The notes beneath the pieces are model-generated. The model did no database searches. It saw only the letters and a list, made by a program, of their open reading frames with translations, and had not been told where the DNA came from. Position numbers and translations under genes: made by a program. Shown piece by piece: positions 8,510 through 17,059 of a stretch of DNA of 45,379 bases (positions are counted from its first letter, which is position 1; each line of letters opens with the position of its first letter). Source of the DNA: Flaviramulus sp. (GTDB taxonomy: Bacteria; Bacteroidota; Bacteroidia; Flavobacteriales; Flavobacteriaceae); assembly GCF_013001275.1 (NCBI RefSeq), contig NZ_JABDMV010000020.1, forward strand, positions 1 through 45,379. The letters run 5' to 3'.

Positions 8510-9096
8510 ATATGTTTACCTTTTTCCCAACCATGTTTTCCTAAATATTGGTCACCACTTTCAATTGCGCCATATTCAATTGTAGTTCCCATACTATCAT
8601 TCCATCTATTCAAATATCCGAACAATGAAATAACAGCAAGTATTTCAACTATTTCACCCTCATTCCAATGCTCATATAGTCTTTTTTTGATTTTATCGTT
8701 TACGCCATTAGGAACCTGGCTAGCAAGTAGTGAAAAATCTAATGCAGCACGTTCTGCTTCATTAAAAGAAGGGTGTGTTCTGTATTCCCATATATTATCT
8801 AATTGCTCTTGTTCTGCGTCATAGCGCTCTGCAGCTCTTATGGCGTGTGCTTGACAATACCGACATCCAGTCGCGTTGCTTGAAACCCATGCAATCATTC
8901 GCTTTAAAGCTGAGGTAACCCTTCCTCCATTTGCCATAACGGCTATATTCAAATTAATAAAAGCCTTACTAATCGCAGGGCGATGCTGCATTGTTAGAAC
9001 TGAATTAGGGCAAAAACCTAGTGTTTCATTAAAAAATTCTGCCAGTTCTTTGGTTTCTGTATCATGGTCGGAAGATAATGGCTTTACTAAAGGCAT
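8506..9096 (-). CDS. Carboxymuconolactone decarboxylase/AhpD-like peroxidase-related protein
   Basis: The protein has 196 residues, all helical. The motif SSNATGCRYCQAHA contains the redox pair CxxC followed by a histidine three residues later, typical of AhpD-like alkylhydroperoxidase-related proteins. The longer form with a C-terminal half ending in WNDSMGTTIE belongs to the peroxidase-related subgroup. It probably reduces peroxides or disulfides in the cytoplasm; the natural partner is unknown. The OsmC-type peroxidase gene lies 60 bases away and is transcribed divergently, so both may respond to oxidative stress (inference from position). Confidence 0.85.
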   Translation of the reverse strand: MPLVKPLSSDHDTETKELAEFFNETLGFCPNSVLTMQHRPAISKAFINLNIAVMANGGRVTSALKRMIAWVSSNATGCRYCQAHAIRAAERYDAEQEQLDNIWEYRTHPSFNEAERAALDFSLLASQVPNGVNDKIKKRLYEHWNEGEIVEILAVISLFGYLNRWNDSMGTTIEYGAIESGDQYLGKHGWEKGKHI

Positions 9097-9114
9097 ATTT
9101 TATTTTTTAAATAG

Positions 9115-9122
9115 TATTTTTG
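9115..9122 (+). promoter_or_regulatory. Possible -7 box for the osmC-type gene
   Basis: TATTTTTG matches TAnnTTTG exactly and lies 35 bases upstream of the ATG at 9157. No TTG is present at the proper distance, so the call rests on the -7 box alone. Confidence 0.4.
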
Positions 9123-9156
9123 ATATTACAAGAAACAAAAAATTATTCAGAAAAAG

Positions 9157-9582
9157 ATGACAAATCAAATAACAACTACTTGGTTGGGCGAAATGAAATT
9201 TGAAAGTACGAATCCATCAGGCCAAAAACTGTTTATTGATGCGGGAGAAGAGCATGGCGGCAAAAGCGATGGTTATCGTCCAAAAGCTTTAATGCTCTCT
9301 AGTTTAGCAGGGTGCTCAGGTTTGGATGTGGCTTCGCTTATTAAAAAAATGAAATTAGATGTTTCTGATTTTAAAATTGACATTGACGCAGAACTTACCG
9401 AAGAACACCCTAAATATTACAACAAAGTGGCGATGCATTTTCACTTTTATGGAAATAAGTTAAACGAAAATAAACTTCAAAAAGCAGTTGATCTATCAAT
9501 AGAAAAATATTGTGGAGTTATGGAAATGTTTCGGCAATTTGCAGAATTAAAAATTGAAACCCATTTTCATAAAAAAGAATAA
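9157..9582 (+). CDS. OsmC/Ohr family protein
   Basis: The protein has 141 residues. OsmC-family proteins are cytoplasmic thiol peroxidases that reduce organic hydroperoxides. The two family cysteines are present: Cys53 in LAGCSGLDV and Cys119 in EKYCGV. The sequence GYRPKALMLSSLAGCSG is typical of the OsmC branch with an early conserved arginine region. It is followed after 26 bases by recJ and then an MFS gene on the same strand, probably one transcript. Confidence 0.9.
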   Translation: MTNQITTTWLGEMKFESTNPSGQKLFIDAGEEHGGKSDGYRPKALMLSSLAGCSGLDVASLIKKMKLDVSDFKIDIDAELTEEHPKYYNKVAMHFHFYGNKLNENKLQKAVDLSIEKYCGVMEMFRQFAELKIETHFHKKE

Positions 9583-9608
9583 TCACAAAATTATTTCTTC
9601 AGAAATAT

Positions 9609-11303
9609 ATGCGTTGGACCCTAAAGCCTACACCAGAAAAAAACAAACTTGAAGCATTACAAAAGACACTTCAAGTGGATGCTAGTATAGCCACATTACT
9701 ACTACAGCGAGGTATTGAAACTTTTGAAGAGGCTAAAAAATTTTTCAGACCCAGTTTAAAACATTTGCACGATCCGTTCTTAATGAAGGACATGGATAAA
9801 GCTGTGGCACGAATTGAAAAAGCTATAAAGAACAAAGAAAACATTTTGGTGTACGGCGATTATGACGTTGATGGAACAACATCTGTAGCTTTAATGTCAT
9901 CCTATTTAAAAACGAAACATAGCTTAGTTTATACTTATATTCCTAATAGGTATGATGAAGGATACGGTATTTCTTATAAAGGAATAAACTTTGCTCTAGA
10001 AAATGATTTTTCACTAATTATTGCGCTAGATTGCGGAATTAAATCTGTTGATAAAGTTGCATACGCTAAAAATTTAGGAATCGATTTTATTATTTGTGAT
10101 CATCATAGACCTGGGAATATAATCCCAGAAGCTGAAGCTGTTTTAGATCCAAAAAGAAGCGATTGTAATTATCCATATAAAGAGCTTTGTGGTTGTGGCG
10201 TGGGCTTTAAACTCGTACAAGCACTAGCATCCAAAGATGGTAAAACCGCCAAAGATTTAACCGAATATCTAGATTTAGTAGCTACTGCCATTGGTGCAGA
10301 CATTGTTCCTATTGATGGAGAAAATAGAGTTTTGGCCTATTTTGGATTAAAAGTTATAAACACAGATCCTAGAACAGGCATTAAGGCTATTTTAACCCAA
10401 GTTGAAAAAACAGAGCTTACCATTACCGATGTGGTATTTATAGTGTCTCCTCGTATAAATGCTGCGGGTAGGATGAAACATGGTAATTACGCAGTAACTT
10501 TATTAACCGAAGAAGAACCCGATATGGCTGAAAAATACGCTTCTGAAATTAATAACTATAACCTTGAAAGACGTGAAATTGATAAACAAATTACAGAAGA
10601 AGCTCTTGCGCAAATTGAAAAACAAAAAGAGCAGAAACGTTTTACTACTGTTGTTTATGACAAAAATTGGCATAAAGGCGTTATTGGTATTGTGGCTTCT
10701 AGATTAACTGAAACCTATTACAGACCAACCATTGTTTTCACAAGAAGTGGCGATAAATTGGCAGCATCGGCACGTTCAGTAAGAGATTTTGATATTTATA
10801 ACGTTTTGGAGGCATGTAGCGTGCATATTGAGCAATTTGGAGGCCATAAATACGCCGCTGGTTTAACAATAAAGGAAGAAAATTATGAAGCCTTTAAACA
10901 AGCTTTTGAAGATGAAGTATCTCGAACTATTGATAGAAATTTACTAACTCCAGAAATTAAAATTGATTGTAAAATAGACTTACATGATATTACGCCAAAG
11001 TTTTATAGAATTTTAAAGCAATTTGCGCCTTATGGGCCGAGTAATATGACACCTGTTTTTTTATCTGACAATTTAATAGATACAGGTTATGGTAAATGTG
11101 TTGGGGCAGATAAAACACATTTAAGATTAACAGCAACTCAACCTAATTCTAAGAGCAGACTTGTTGGTATTGGATTTAGTATGGCAGAAAAATTTGAAAT
11201 AATATCTGAACAAAAACCATTCAGTGCCGTTTACTCTATTGATGAAAATGAATGGCGTGGAAATATAAATTTACAGTTAAAATTGCGCGATATAAAAGCT
11301 TAG
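9609..11303 (+). CDS. recJ: Single-stranded-DNA-specific exonuclease RecJ
   Basis: The protein has 564 residues, typical for RecJ. It degrades single-stranded DNA 5' to 3' in recombination and mismatch repair. The DHH phosphoesterase motifs are in order: VYGDYDVDGTTSVAL (motif I), ALDCGIKS (motif II), IICDHHRPG (the DHH motif) and the linker-following DHHA1 region with FGGHKYAAGLTI. The OB-like C-terminal part (FAPYGPSNMTPVFLS...) is present. It is spaced 26 bases after the OsmC gene and 3 bases before the MFS gene. Confidence 0.96.
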   Translation: MRWTLKPTPEKNKLEALQKTLQVDASIATLLLQRGIETFEEAKKFFRPSLKHLHDPFLMKDMDKAVARIEKAIKNKENILVYGDYDVDGTTSVALMSSYLKTKHSLVYTYIPNRYDEGYGISYKGINFALENDFSLIIALDCGIKSVDKVAYAKNLGIDFIICDHHRPGNIIPEAEAVLDPKRSDCNYPYKELCGCGVGFKLVQALASKDGKTAKDLTEYLDLVATAIGADIVPIDGENRVLAYFGLKVINTDPRTGIKAILTQVEKTELTITDVVFIVSPRINAAGRMKHGNYAVTLLTEEEPDMAEKYASEINNYNLERREIDKQITEEALAQIEKQKEQKRFTTVVYDKNWHKGVIGIVASRLTETYYRPTIVFTRSGDKLAASARSVRDFDIYNVLEACSVHIEQFGGHKYAAGLTIKEENYEAFKQAFEDEVSRTIDRNLLTPEIKIDCKIDLHDITPKFYRILKQFAPYGPSNMTPVFLSDNLIDTGYGKCVGADKTHLRLTATQPNSKSRLVGIGFSMAEKFEIISEQKPFSAVYSIDENEWRGNINLQLKLRDIKA

Positions 11304-11306
11304 TTT

Positions 11307-12572
11307 ATGTCAAAAACCGACCCGTATGCAGCATTACGAATTAAGGAGTTTAATATATTTTTATTAGTTCGATTTGTATTGGTATTTGGCTGGTCTATGC
11401 AATTTATTGTAATTGAATGGGAAGTTTATAGTATCACAAAAGACCCTTTATCTCTTGGTATAATAGGGCTTATGGAAATTATACCAGCTTTTACTATGGC
11501 GTTATTTGCAGGACACATTGTAGATCAAAAAGAAAAACGGAATTTGTTAGCTATTTGCATAGCCGCATTTTCATTAATAAGCTTAGGGCTATTTTTATTA
11601 ACGTGGCCAAAATTAGTTGCTGAATGGTCTACAAAAACAATTTTATATTCAATTTATGCACTGGTGTTTTTTGGAGGGTTTTTACGTTCTTTTTTTGGGC
11701 CTACTATTTTTTCTCTTGTTGCTTTAATAGTTCCAAAAAAAATATATCCAAACGCTGCCACGTGGAATAGTTCTACATGGCAAATGGCTGGTGTATTAGG
11801 CCCTGCGTTTGGAGGGTTTTCCATTGGTTGGCTTGGAGTGCATTGGTCTCTTTGTATTATTTTTGGTTTAGTGTTATTGTCATTTTTTATCCTATTACAG
11901 ATAAAGAGAAAACCTATTTTAAATCCTAAAATTGGAGAACCTATTATTGAAAGTTTAAAAGAGGGCGTTCGATTTGTTTTTAAAACGAAGGCTATTTTAG
12001 GCGCAATGACTTTGGATATGATAGCGGTATTATTTGGTGGAGCTATTGCTCTTTTACCTGTTTTTGCTCAAGATATTTTGGAAGTTGGTAGTGAGGGTTT
12101 TGGAGTGTTAAGAGCAGCACCTGCTGTTGGCGCGTTTTTAACTATGTTGGTTACAGCCTATATACCAATTAGTAGAAATGCGGGCATGAAATTACTGGCT
12201 GCAGTTTTCGGTTTTGGAGTTTGTATCATAGTTTTTGGTTTATCATCAGTGTTTTGGATATCGCTTTTAGCGCTTTTCTTTAGCGGAATGACTGATGGCG
12301 TTTCTATGGTTATACGTCAAACAATATTACAAATTAAAACACCTGACCATATGCGCGGACGTGTGTCTTCAGTAAACTCCATGTTTGTTGGTTCTTCGAA
12401 TGAATTAGGCGCTTTTGAAAGTGGTTTAACAGCAAAATTAATGGGAACGGTTACCGCAGTTGTTTTTGGTGGAACTATGACTTTAATTACTGTTATTACT
12501 ACAGGATTGGTTTCACCATCGTTTAGAAAACTAGATTTAACTAAGGATTTAGAAGAACACGAACGAGATTAA
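11307..12572 (+). CDS. MFS transporter (EntS-like, MFS_3 type)
   Basis: The protein has 421 residues and about 12 hydrophobic segments. The first loop has AGHIVDQKEKRNLL, the usual MFS motif A (Gx3DxxxRR-like). The later HMRGRVSSVNSMF with ELGAFESGL resembles the second half of the enterobactin-exporter-like MFS_3 group. The substrate is unknown and an export role is an inference from the group. The gene begins 3 bases after recJ and so shares its transcript. Its stop overlaps the convergent lpxH stop in the palindrome TTAA. Confidence 0.88.
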   Translation: MSKTDPYAALRIKEFNIFLLVRFVLVFGWSMQFIVIEWEVYSITKDPLSLGIIGLMEIIPAFTMALFAGHIVDQKEKRNLLAICIAAFSLISLGLFLLTWPKLVAEWSTKTILYSIYALVFFGGFLRSFFGPTIFSLVALIVPKKIYPNAATWNSSTWQMAGVLGPAFGGFSIGWLGVHWSLCIIFGLVLLSFFILLQIKRKPILNPKIGEPIIESLKEGVRFVFKTKAILGAMTLDMIAVLFGGAIALLPVFAQDILEVGSEGFGVLRAAPAVGAFLTMLVTAYIPISRNAGMKLLAAVFGFGVCIIVFGLSSVFWISLLALFFSGMTDGVSMVIRQTILQIKTPDHMRGRVSSVNSMFVGSSNELGAFESGLTAKLMGTVTAVVFGGTMTLITVITTGLVSPSFRKLDLTKDLEEHERD

Positions 12573-13327
12573 GATTTATATTCTTTTAAATCAAAGTTTT
12601 CACCATCAAAAACCCCATAAGTATAATAGGTAATCCAATCGCCTAAATTGATGTATTTTGATTTTTCATTCAGGCTTATTTCTAATGGTAAATGTCTATG
12701 ACCAAACACAAAATAATCGCGGTGTATGTCTTTTAGTTTTTCTTTAGAATATTGCACCAACCATTCGTTTTCTTCTCCTAAAAATGTCGCATCATCATCA
12801 CCAGAAATAAGTTTGTTCTTTACTGATAAATATTGCGCAATTCGCATACCAATATCAGGATGTGCCCATCGAAAAACCCATTTAAAAAACGGATTAGTAA
12901 ATACTTTTTTCATTCGTTTATATCCTTTGTCATAAGGTCCTAAACCATCACCATGGCCAATAAAAAATTTTTTATTATTAAAAGTGAATTCTTTGGGTTT
13001 ATGGTAAACGGGAATATTTAATTCGTCTTCAAAATAGCCATTCATCCACAAATCATGATTGCCTACAAAGTAGTAAATAGGAATTCCTGAATCACTAATT
13101 TCCGCTAGTTTACCTAAAGTGCGAGTAAATCCTTTTGGAACTACTTTACTGTATTCAAACCAAAAATCGAATAAATCACCAAGAAGAAATATGACTGCGG
13201 CATCCTTTTTTATTTCATCTAACCAAGCTACAAACTTTTTTTCGCGCGGACGAGAAGCTTCATTAGTTGGAGCTCCTAAATGATTATCGGAAGCAAAGTA
13301 TATTTTTTTTCCTTTTGGAATTTGCAT
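12569..13327 (-). CDS. lpxH: UDP-2,3-diacylglucosamine diphosphatase LpxH-type
   Basis: The protein has 252 residues. LpxH hydrolyses UDP-2,3-diacylglucosamine to lipid X in lipid A synthesis at the inner membrane. All metallophosphatase motifs are present: SDNHLG (Asp14, His16), GDLFD (Asp51), GNHD (Asn90, His91), GHGDG (His125) and GHRHLP (His210, His212). The motif FDFWFEY and the cap region fit LpxH. Other calcineurin-like phosphatases share the core, so the substrate is assigned by family resemblance. The start ATG is clear at 13327. Confidence 0.88.
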   Translation of the reverse strand: MQIPKGKKIYFASDNHLGAPTNEASRPREKKFVAWLDEIKKDAAVIFLLGDLFDFWFEYSKVVPKGFTRTLGKLAEISDSGIPIYYFVGNHDLWMNGYFEDELNIPVYHKPKEFTFNNKKFFIGHGDGLGPYDKGYKRMKKVFTNPFFKWVFRWAHPDIGMRIAQYLSVKNKLISGDDDATFLGEENEWLVQYSKEKLKDIHRDYFVFGHRHLPLEISLNEKSKYINLGDWITYYTYGVFDGENFDLKEYKS

Positions 13328-13388
13328 GCTGTAAATATAAAGAATGTTTTTGCAATGTTATTACGCTACTTTTAATGAAAGTTATGAA

Positions 13389-13472
13389 TTGCGTTAGGGA
13401 TTGTAGTGGCATCCTTTTTTGCTTTTGTGCAAAAAAGATAGAATGAAAAGCCCGACCTATTTAGGGAACGCC
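13389..13472 (-). repeat. Dispersed gene-3'-end repeat, copy B
   Basis: On the minus strand this reads ggcgttccctaaataggtcg ... ccctaacgcaa and aligns along its whole length with copies A (285) and C (41832). It keeps the gcgtt/aacgc ends, the T-rich centre and an internal hairpin, here gcaaaaaag / cttttttgc (9 bp). Its first base directly follows the queD stop codon TAG. Confidence 0.75.
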
Positions 13473-13928
13473 CTAAATATTATCGTAAGCAAACCACTCT
13501 GCAAAAGAGCTTTCTGTTTCTTGCAATTTTAGTGAGTGCAGGGTTATGTGTTGCGGTAAGCGTTTTTTAATTTTTTTAGCAAAGTCGATAACCATCATTT
13601 CGCTAGTAGGTTGATAATCTACTAATAACACATTATGCCCGCGATCCTGTAGTTCATTGGCTAGCTCTACGTGTGGCGTGTTTTTATTAAAAACTGTTGC
13701 ATGGTCGAAAACATTAACAATTTCTTCTTTAACAATTTTTTTTAGGTCACTAAAATCAATGACCATTCCGAATTTTACATGGGTATTGTCGGTTATAGGA
13801 ATTCCTATAACGGTCACCGATAACTTATAACTATGCCCGTGAACGTTTTTGCATTTTCCGTCGTAGCCATAAAGCGCATGCCCAGTCTCAAAATTAAATT
13901 GTTTGGTTATTCGAATATGATTGCTCAT
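13473..13928 (-). CDS. queD: 6-carboxytetrahydropterin synthase (QueD family)
   Basis: The protein has 151 residues. QueD converts dihydroneopterin triphosphate to 6-carboxytetrahydropterin on the route to queuosine. The zinc histidines are His17 (FETGHALYG), His30 and His32 (NVHGHSY), with the catalytic cysteine Cys26 in GKCKNVHGH. The pair of Cys and VHGHSY separates it from eukaryotic PTPS in the usual way, although some members have other pterin activities. The ATG overlaps the stop of a small upstream membrane ORF (TAATG), and a dispersed repeat begins at its stop codon. Confidence 0.93.
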   Translation of the reverse strand: MSNHIRITKQFNFETGHALYGYDGKCKNVHGHSYKLSVTVIGIPITDNTHVKFGMVIDFSDLKKIVKEEIVNVFDHATVFNKNTPHVELANELQDRGHNVLLVDYQPTSEMMVIDFAKKIKKRLPQHITLHSLKLQETESSFAEWFAYDNI

Positions 13929-14026
13929 TATTTTCTTTTTCTCTTATTTACAAAGTAAACAATGATTAGTATTAAAGCTAATAGCAAAAATAATCCGTTT
14001 CCACTGAAAAATGACATGAAATCCAT
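13928..14026 (-). CDS. Small single-pass membrane protein coupled to queD (32 residues)
   Basis: The minus-strand ORF encodes MDFMSFFSGNGLFLLLALIL followed by IIVYFVNKRKRK and a TAA stop. It has a short polar N-terminus, one clear hydrophobic segment (about 11-26) and a basic tail KRKRK, so an N-out/C-in inner-membrane helix is expected. The stop codon shares a base with the queD ATG (TAATG), the same coupling seen at several other gene pairs here. This spacing and the textbook membrane topology are the reasons to treat it as real. There is no known function, and a second in-frame ATG three codons in is a possible start. Confidence 0.6.
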   Translation of the reverse strand: MDFMSFFSGNGLFLLLALILIIVYFVNKRKRK

Positions 14027-14062
14027 ACTGTTTTTTTATTAGTGTCTAGAAATTATTCAAAG

Positions 14063-15397
14063 TTAAGTTTTTTGTGTAAGCGGGATAAATATATTTCTAA
14101 ATTTTAATATTAATGGAATTCCTCTTGCTAATATCCAAATTGTTAAAGCGATAAAAATGGCATATAGCTTGTAATTTAAATAATCTAGCCAAAACAGGAT
14201 TGGGACAAACACCAAAAATGTTGAAAACAATAATACATTTCGTAAGTATTTCATTTTACCAAGCCCTTTAAATATTCCATCAAAAATAAACGCTATTGCA
14301 CACAATGGTTGCATTAATAAAACAATGTAATATATAGAATAAAACTCGTCTAAAACAGCGGTATCTTTAGTAAAAACGAGCCCTAACGGGTAATAAAATA
14401 TAACCCCAATTGCGGCTGATATAATTCCTAAAATAACACCATATTTAATTAATTTATTGCTTAAAGTAATTAGCGACTTATATTCTTTGCCACCATATAA
14501 TTTACCTGATAAAATATTTCCTGCACTAGCATAACCATCTATAATAAACGCACCTAAAAACCATAAGTTAATAGCAATTGTATACGCTGCAATGTACTGA
14601 GCCCCATAACTTGTTGAGAATGCACTAGCAAAATATAATGTAACGTTTAAGGCGATGGTTCGAACAAAAAGGTTGAGAATCATTAAAATAAAACGATTAA
14701 TTTCTCTGTTAAAAGGAAAGCTCAACTTTAAAGGAATTATAGTCTTTTTCAACAAATAGTAAGCTGATAAAATAGCCATGACAAGTTGAGCAATAACACT
14801 AGCATAAGCTGCTCCTTTTATATTCATGGGTGATATTATTCCCTCAATCCCATAAACTAATATAACATCCAAAAGAATGTTTAACAAGGCGCCCGTTATA
14901 GCAATAACCATGGGATAATAAGTGTTTTGAAGCCCCCTAAACGCACCGAAAACACCTATAGTAAATAATGTAAAAGGAAAACCAAAAACTCGAATCTTAT
15001 AATATTCAACGCAATAATCTAAAATTAAACTTGAAGCATTATAAAGTTTAAAAATAGAATCAGCAAATGGGTAAGTACTTATTATTATTAGGATGCTTAA
15101 TGAAGTTATTATGAATATAGCCTGAGCTGGAAGATTCTTTATTTTATCTAATTTATTAGCTCCTACGTATTGCGATACAATGGAGGAGATAGCGCTTCGG
15201 GTTTGCCCTAACACCCAAATAAGCATAGATAAAAAAGTGGTTACAATACCTACGGCGGCTAAAGACTCAGTAGCATTAATATCTATATTTCCAACAATAG
15301 CAGCATCAGTTAAGGATAATATAGGCTCGGATATTCCGGAAATTAAAGCGGGAATTGCTAATTTATTTATATGTTTTAGGCTAATATCTGTGCTCAA
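14063..15397 (-). CDS. MATE family efflux transporter (DinF-like)
   Basis: The protein has 444 residues with about 12 membrane segments. The N-terminus LKHINKLAIPALISGISEPI and the later LTDAAIVGNI are typical MATE TM1/TM2 sequence, with the duplicated half beginning near IALNVTLYFAS. MATE proteins export drugs or organic cations in exchange for sodium or protons; the substrate here is unknown. The start is TTG, overlapping the stop of the upstream GNAT gene as TTGA, and no earlier or nearby Met exists. The two genes form one transcript. Confidence 0.9.
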   Translation of the reverse strand: MSTDISLKHINKLAIPALISGISEPILSLTDAAIVGNIDINATESLAAVGIVTTFLSMLIWVLGQTRSAISSIVSQYVGANKLDKIKNLPAQAIFIITSLSILIIISTYPFADSIFKLYNASSLILDYCVEYYKIRVFGFPFTLFTIGVFGAFRGLQNTYYPMVIAITGALLNILLDVILVYGIEGIISPMNIKGAAYASVIAQLVMAILSAYYLLKKTIIPLKLSFPFNREINRFILMILNLFVRTIALNVTLYFASAFSTSYGAQYIAAYTIAINLWFLGAFIIDGYASAGNILSGKLYGGKEYKSLITLSNKLIKYGVILGIISAAIGVIFYYPLGLVFTKDTAVLDEFYSIYYIVLLMQPLCAIAFIFDGIFKGLGKMKYLRNVLLFSTFLVFVPILFWLDYLNYKLYAIFIALTIWILARGIPLILKFRNIFIPLTQKT

Positions 15398-15894
15398 AAT
15401 ACAAGTTCGTAACAGAAAAATGGATGCTCACTTTGCTTAGGAAAGTAAATTTCCCCCAATCTTTTATACCCGCGAAGTTCGTAAAATTTTATGTTTCTTG
15501 AGTTTTGCGAAAAAGTGTCTAATCTAACAGAATCAAAGTGCTTATTTTTAGCATAGGTTTCTGCATAATCCATAAGGTGTTGTGCATAACCTGCGCCTTG
15601 ATGGATTGGATGTATAGCTAATCGATGAATGTAAATATTGTTGCTGCCGGCAGTTAACCATGAAATTGGAGCGTATTCTTCATCCATAAAAGTAGAAATG
15701 GTGATACAGCCAATGATGGATTCATCTATTTCTAAAACAAACAATTCTTCGCAATCAATATCTCTTAAAAATGCCTGTTTATTGGGGTAAAACTCATTCC
15801 ATTGATAGATATTATTTAAAACCATCTTAACGGCACAGGCTTTGGTGATTTCAAGGATAATATCAATATCTTTAAGAACGGCTTTACGAATCAT
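15394..15894 (-). CDS. GNAT family N-acetyltransferase
   Basis: The protein has 166 residues. The acetyl-CoA pyrophosphate loop appears as HPIHQGAGYAQHLMDYAE (motif Q/RxxGxA/G), preceded by the strand IHRLAIHP and followed by the C-terminal strand SRNIKFYELRGYKRLGEI. The acceptor substrate is not predictable. It is upstream of and coupled to a MATE exporter, which might suggest a small-molecule modification plus export pair (weak inference). Confidence 0.88.
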   Translation of the reverse strand: MIRKAVLKDIDIILEITKACAVKMVLNNIYQWNEFYPNKQAFLRDIDCEELFVLEIDESIIGCITISTFMDEEYAPISWLTAGSNNIYIHRLAIHPIHQGAGYAQHLMDYAETYAKNKHFDSVRLDTFSQNSRNIKFYELRGYKRLGEIYFPKQSEHPFFCYELVF

Positions 15895-15904
15895 TTAATT
15901 GTTT

Positions 15905-15912
15905 TACTTTTG
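15905..15912 (+). promoter_or_regulatory. Possible -7 box for the universal stress protein gene
   Basis: TACTTTTG is an exact TAnnTTTG match 41 bases before the ATG at 15954. The -33 position shows TTT at 19-base spacing, inside the start of the divergent GNAT gene. Confidence 0.45.
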
Positions 15913-15953
15913 TTTCAAATTTATTGTAAATTTAGTTTTAAAACTTAATTGAA

Positions 15954-16748
15954 ATGAAGAATATTTTAGTTCCTGTAGGTTCCTCTAAGAACGCCTTAAG
16001 TCATTTGCAATACGCTGTAGACTTTGCAAACGCATTTAATGCCAAACTTTTTGTTGTTCAAGTGTATAATATATACACTAAAGCAGGGACAATGATAAAG
16101 GTGGATAAAATTATTGAAAGAGAAAGTTTATCTTATTTAAACGATTTAGTTTCTAAGTTGAACACTAAAAATGTTGATATTACTGTAAAAGTACTTAAGG
16201 GAAACCTAATTGACACTTTAGAGTTAGCATGTAAAGCTGCAAGTATAGATTTAATTTTAATTGAACCAAGAACAAATTCTGTAAAAGAGGAGGTGTTTTT
16301 AGGAAAAACATCGGGTAGAATAATAAAGCAAACGCAAATACCGGCGCTTATTGTACCTGAAGGCTGCAAATATAAGCCAGTCAACAATATCTTGTTCGCG
16401 GTTAAATCTGTAGTTATAAAAAAAGACAAAGCATTAATTCCACTAATTTCTATAAAAAGTCATTTTAAATCTATTGTGAATTTACTTTTGGTAAAAACAC
16501 CTTATTATAATGATGGAGATTTTGAAGTTCGAAAAAATCTAAAAAGCGCTATAGATAGTGTTACTAAAACCGAAAACGCAACTACTTTTCAAGGTGTTTT
16601 ACAACATTTACAATCTTTTAACCCAGATATGCTATGTGTTGTAAGGCGAAAAAGAGGGTTTTTTACCAAAAAATGGGAAAATAATGTGATATTGAAAAAG
16701 GATTTCTCAAGTAATATCCCTGTTTTAGTTTTAAGAGTATTAAAATAA
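15954..16748 (+). CDS. Universal stress protein (UspA family), tandem-domain form
   Basis: The protein has 264 residues. The first domain (1-142) has the UspA start MKNILVPVGSSKNALSHLQYA, the strand LILIEPRT and the nucleotide-binding loop LGKTSGRIIKQTQIPALIVPEG. The second domain (about 145-264) starts NNILFAVKS and ends SNIPVLVLRVLK but lacks a recognisable ATP loop, so it is probably a degenerate Usp domain. Such proteins act in stress survival; the specific role is unknown. It is a single gene immediately upstream of tRNA-Ala. Confidence 0.88.
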   Translation: MKNILVPVGSSKNALSHLQYAVDFANAFNAKLFVVQVYNIYTKAGTMIKVDKIIERESLSYLNDLVSKLNTKNVDITVKVLKGNLIDTLELACKAASIDLILIEPRTNSVKEEVFLGKTSGRIIKQTQIPALIVPEGCKYKPVNNILFAVKSVVIKKDKALIPLISIKSHFKSIVNLLLVKTPYYNDGDFEVRKNLKSAIDSVTKTENATTFQGVLQHLQSFNPDMLCVVRRKRGFFTKKWENNVILKKDFSSNIPVLVLRVLK

Positions 16749-16754
16749 TTTAAT

Positions 16755-16828
16755 GGGGATGTAGCTCAGTTGGCTAGAGCGTTTGACTGGCAGTCAAGAG
16801 GTCGTGGGTTCGAATCCCATCTTCTCCA
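16755..16828 (+). tRNA. tRNA-Ala (anticodon GGC)
   Basis: A complete cloverleaf is present: acceptor ggggatg/cttctcc with a G3-U70 pair (the alanine identity element) and one T-T mismatch, D arm gctc/gagc, anticodon stem tttga/tcaag, anticodon GGC at 16789-16791, and T arm gtggg-ttcgaat-cccat. Discriminator is A; CCA is not encoded. It begins 6 bases after the stop codon of the stress-protein gene. Confidence 0.96.
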
Positions 16829-17059
16829 CATTTAAATAAGAATTTTTATACGTTACTTCAGAGAGTATTATTTTACTTCACTCACTTTAGTAATGTATAA
16901 CTACCTATATTTTAGCGTATTTTATCGGATTATTTGACATCACGATTCCGTTGGTGGAAAAAACAAATCCATAGGTCTAAAAAATTAGTTCGCACCATAC
17001 AATGCTGTCTACCTTTGACATCAAACCCCTCATTTATCATTAATTAACTTGTATATATT

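Noticed and set aside
16755-17059. Integrated island at tRNA-Ala
   Set aside because: No integrase and no second copy of the tRNA 3' end were found between the tRNA and glpD; only one orphan lipoprotein gene is there.
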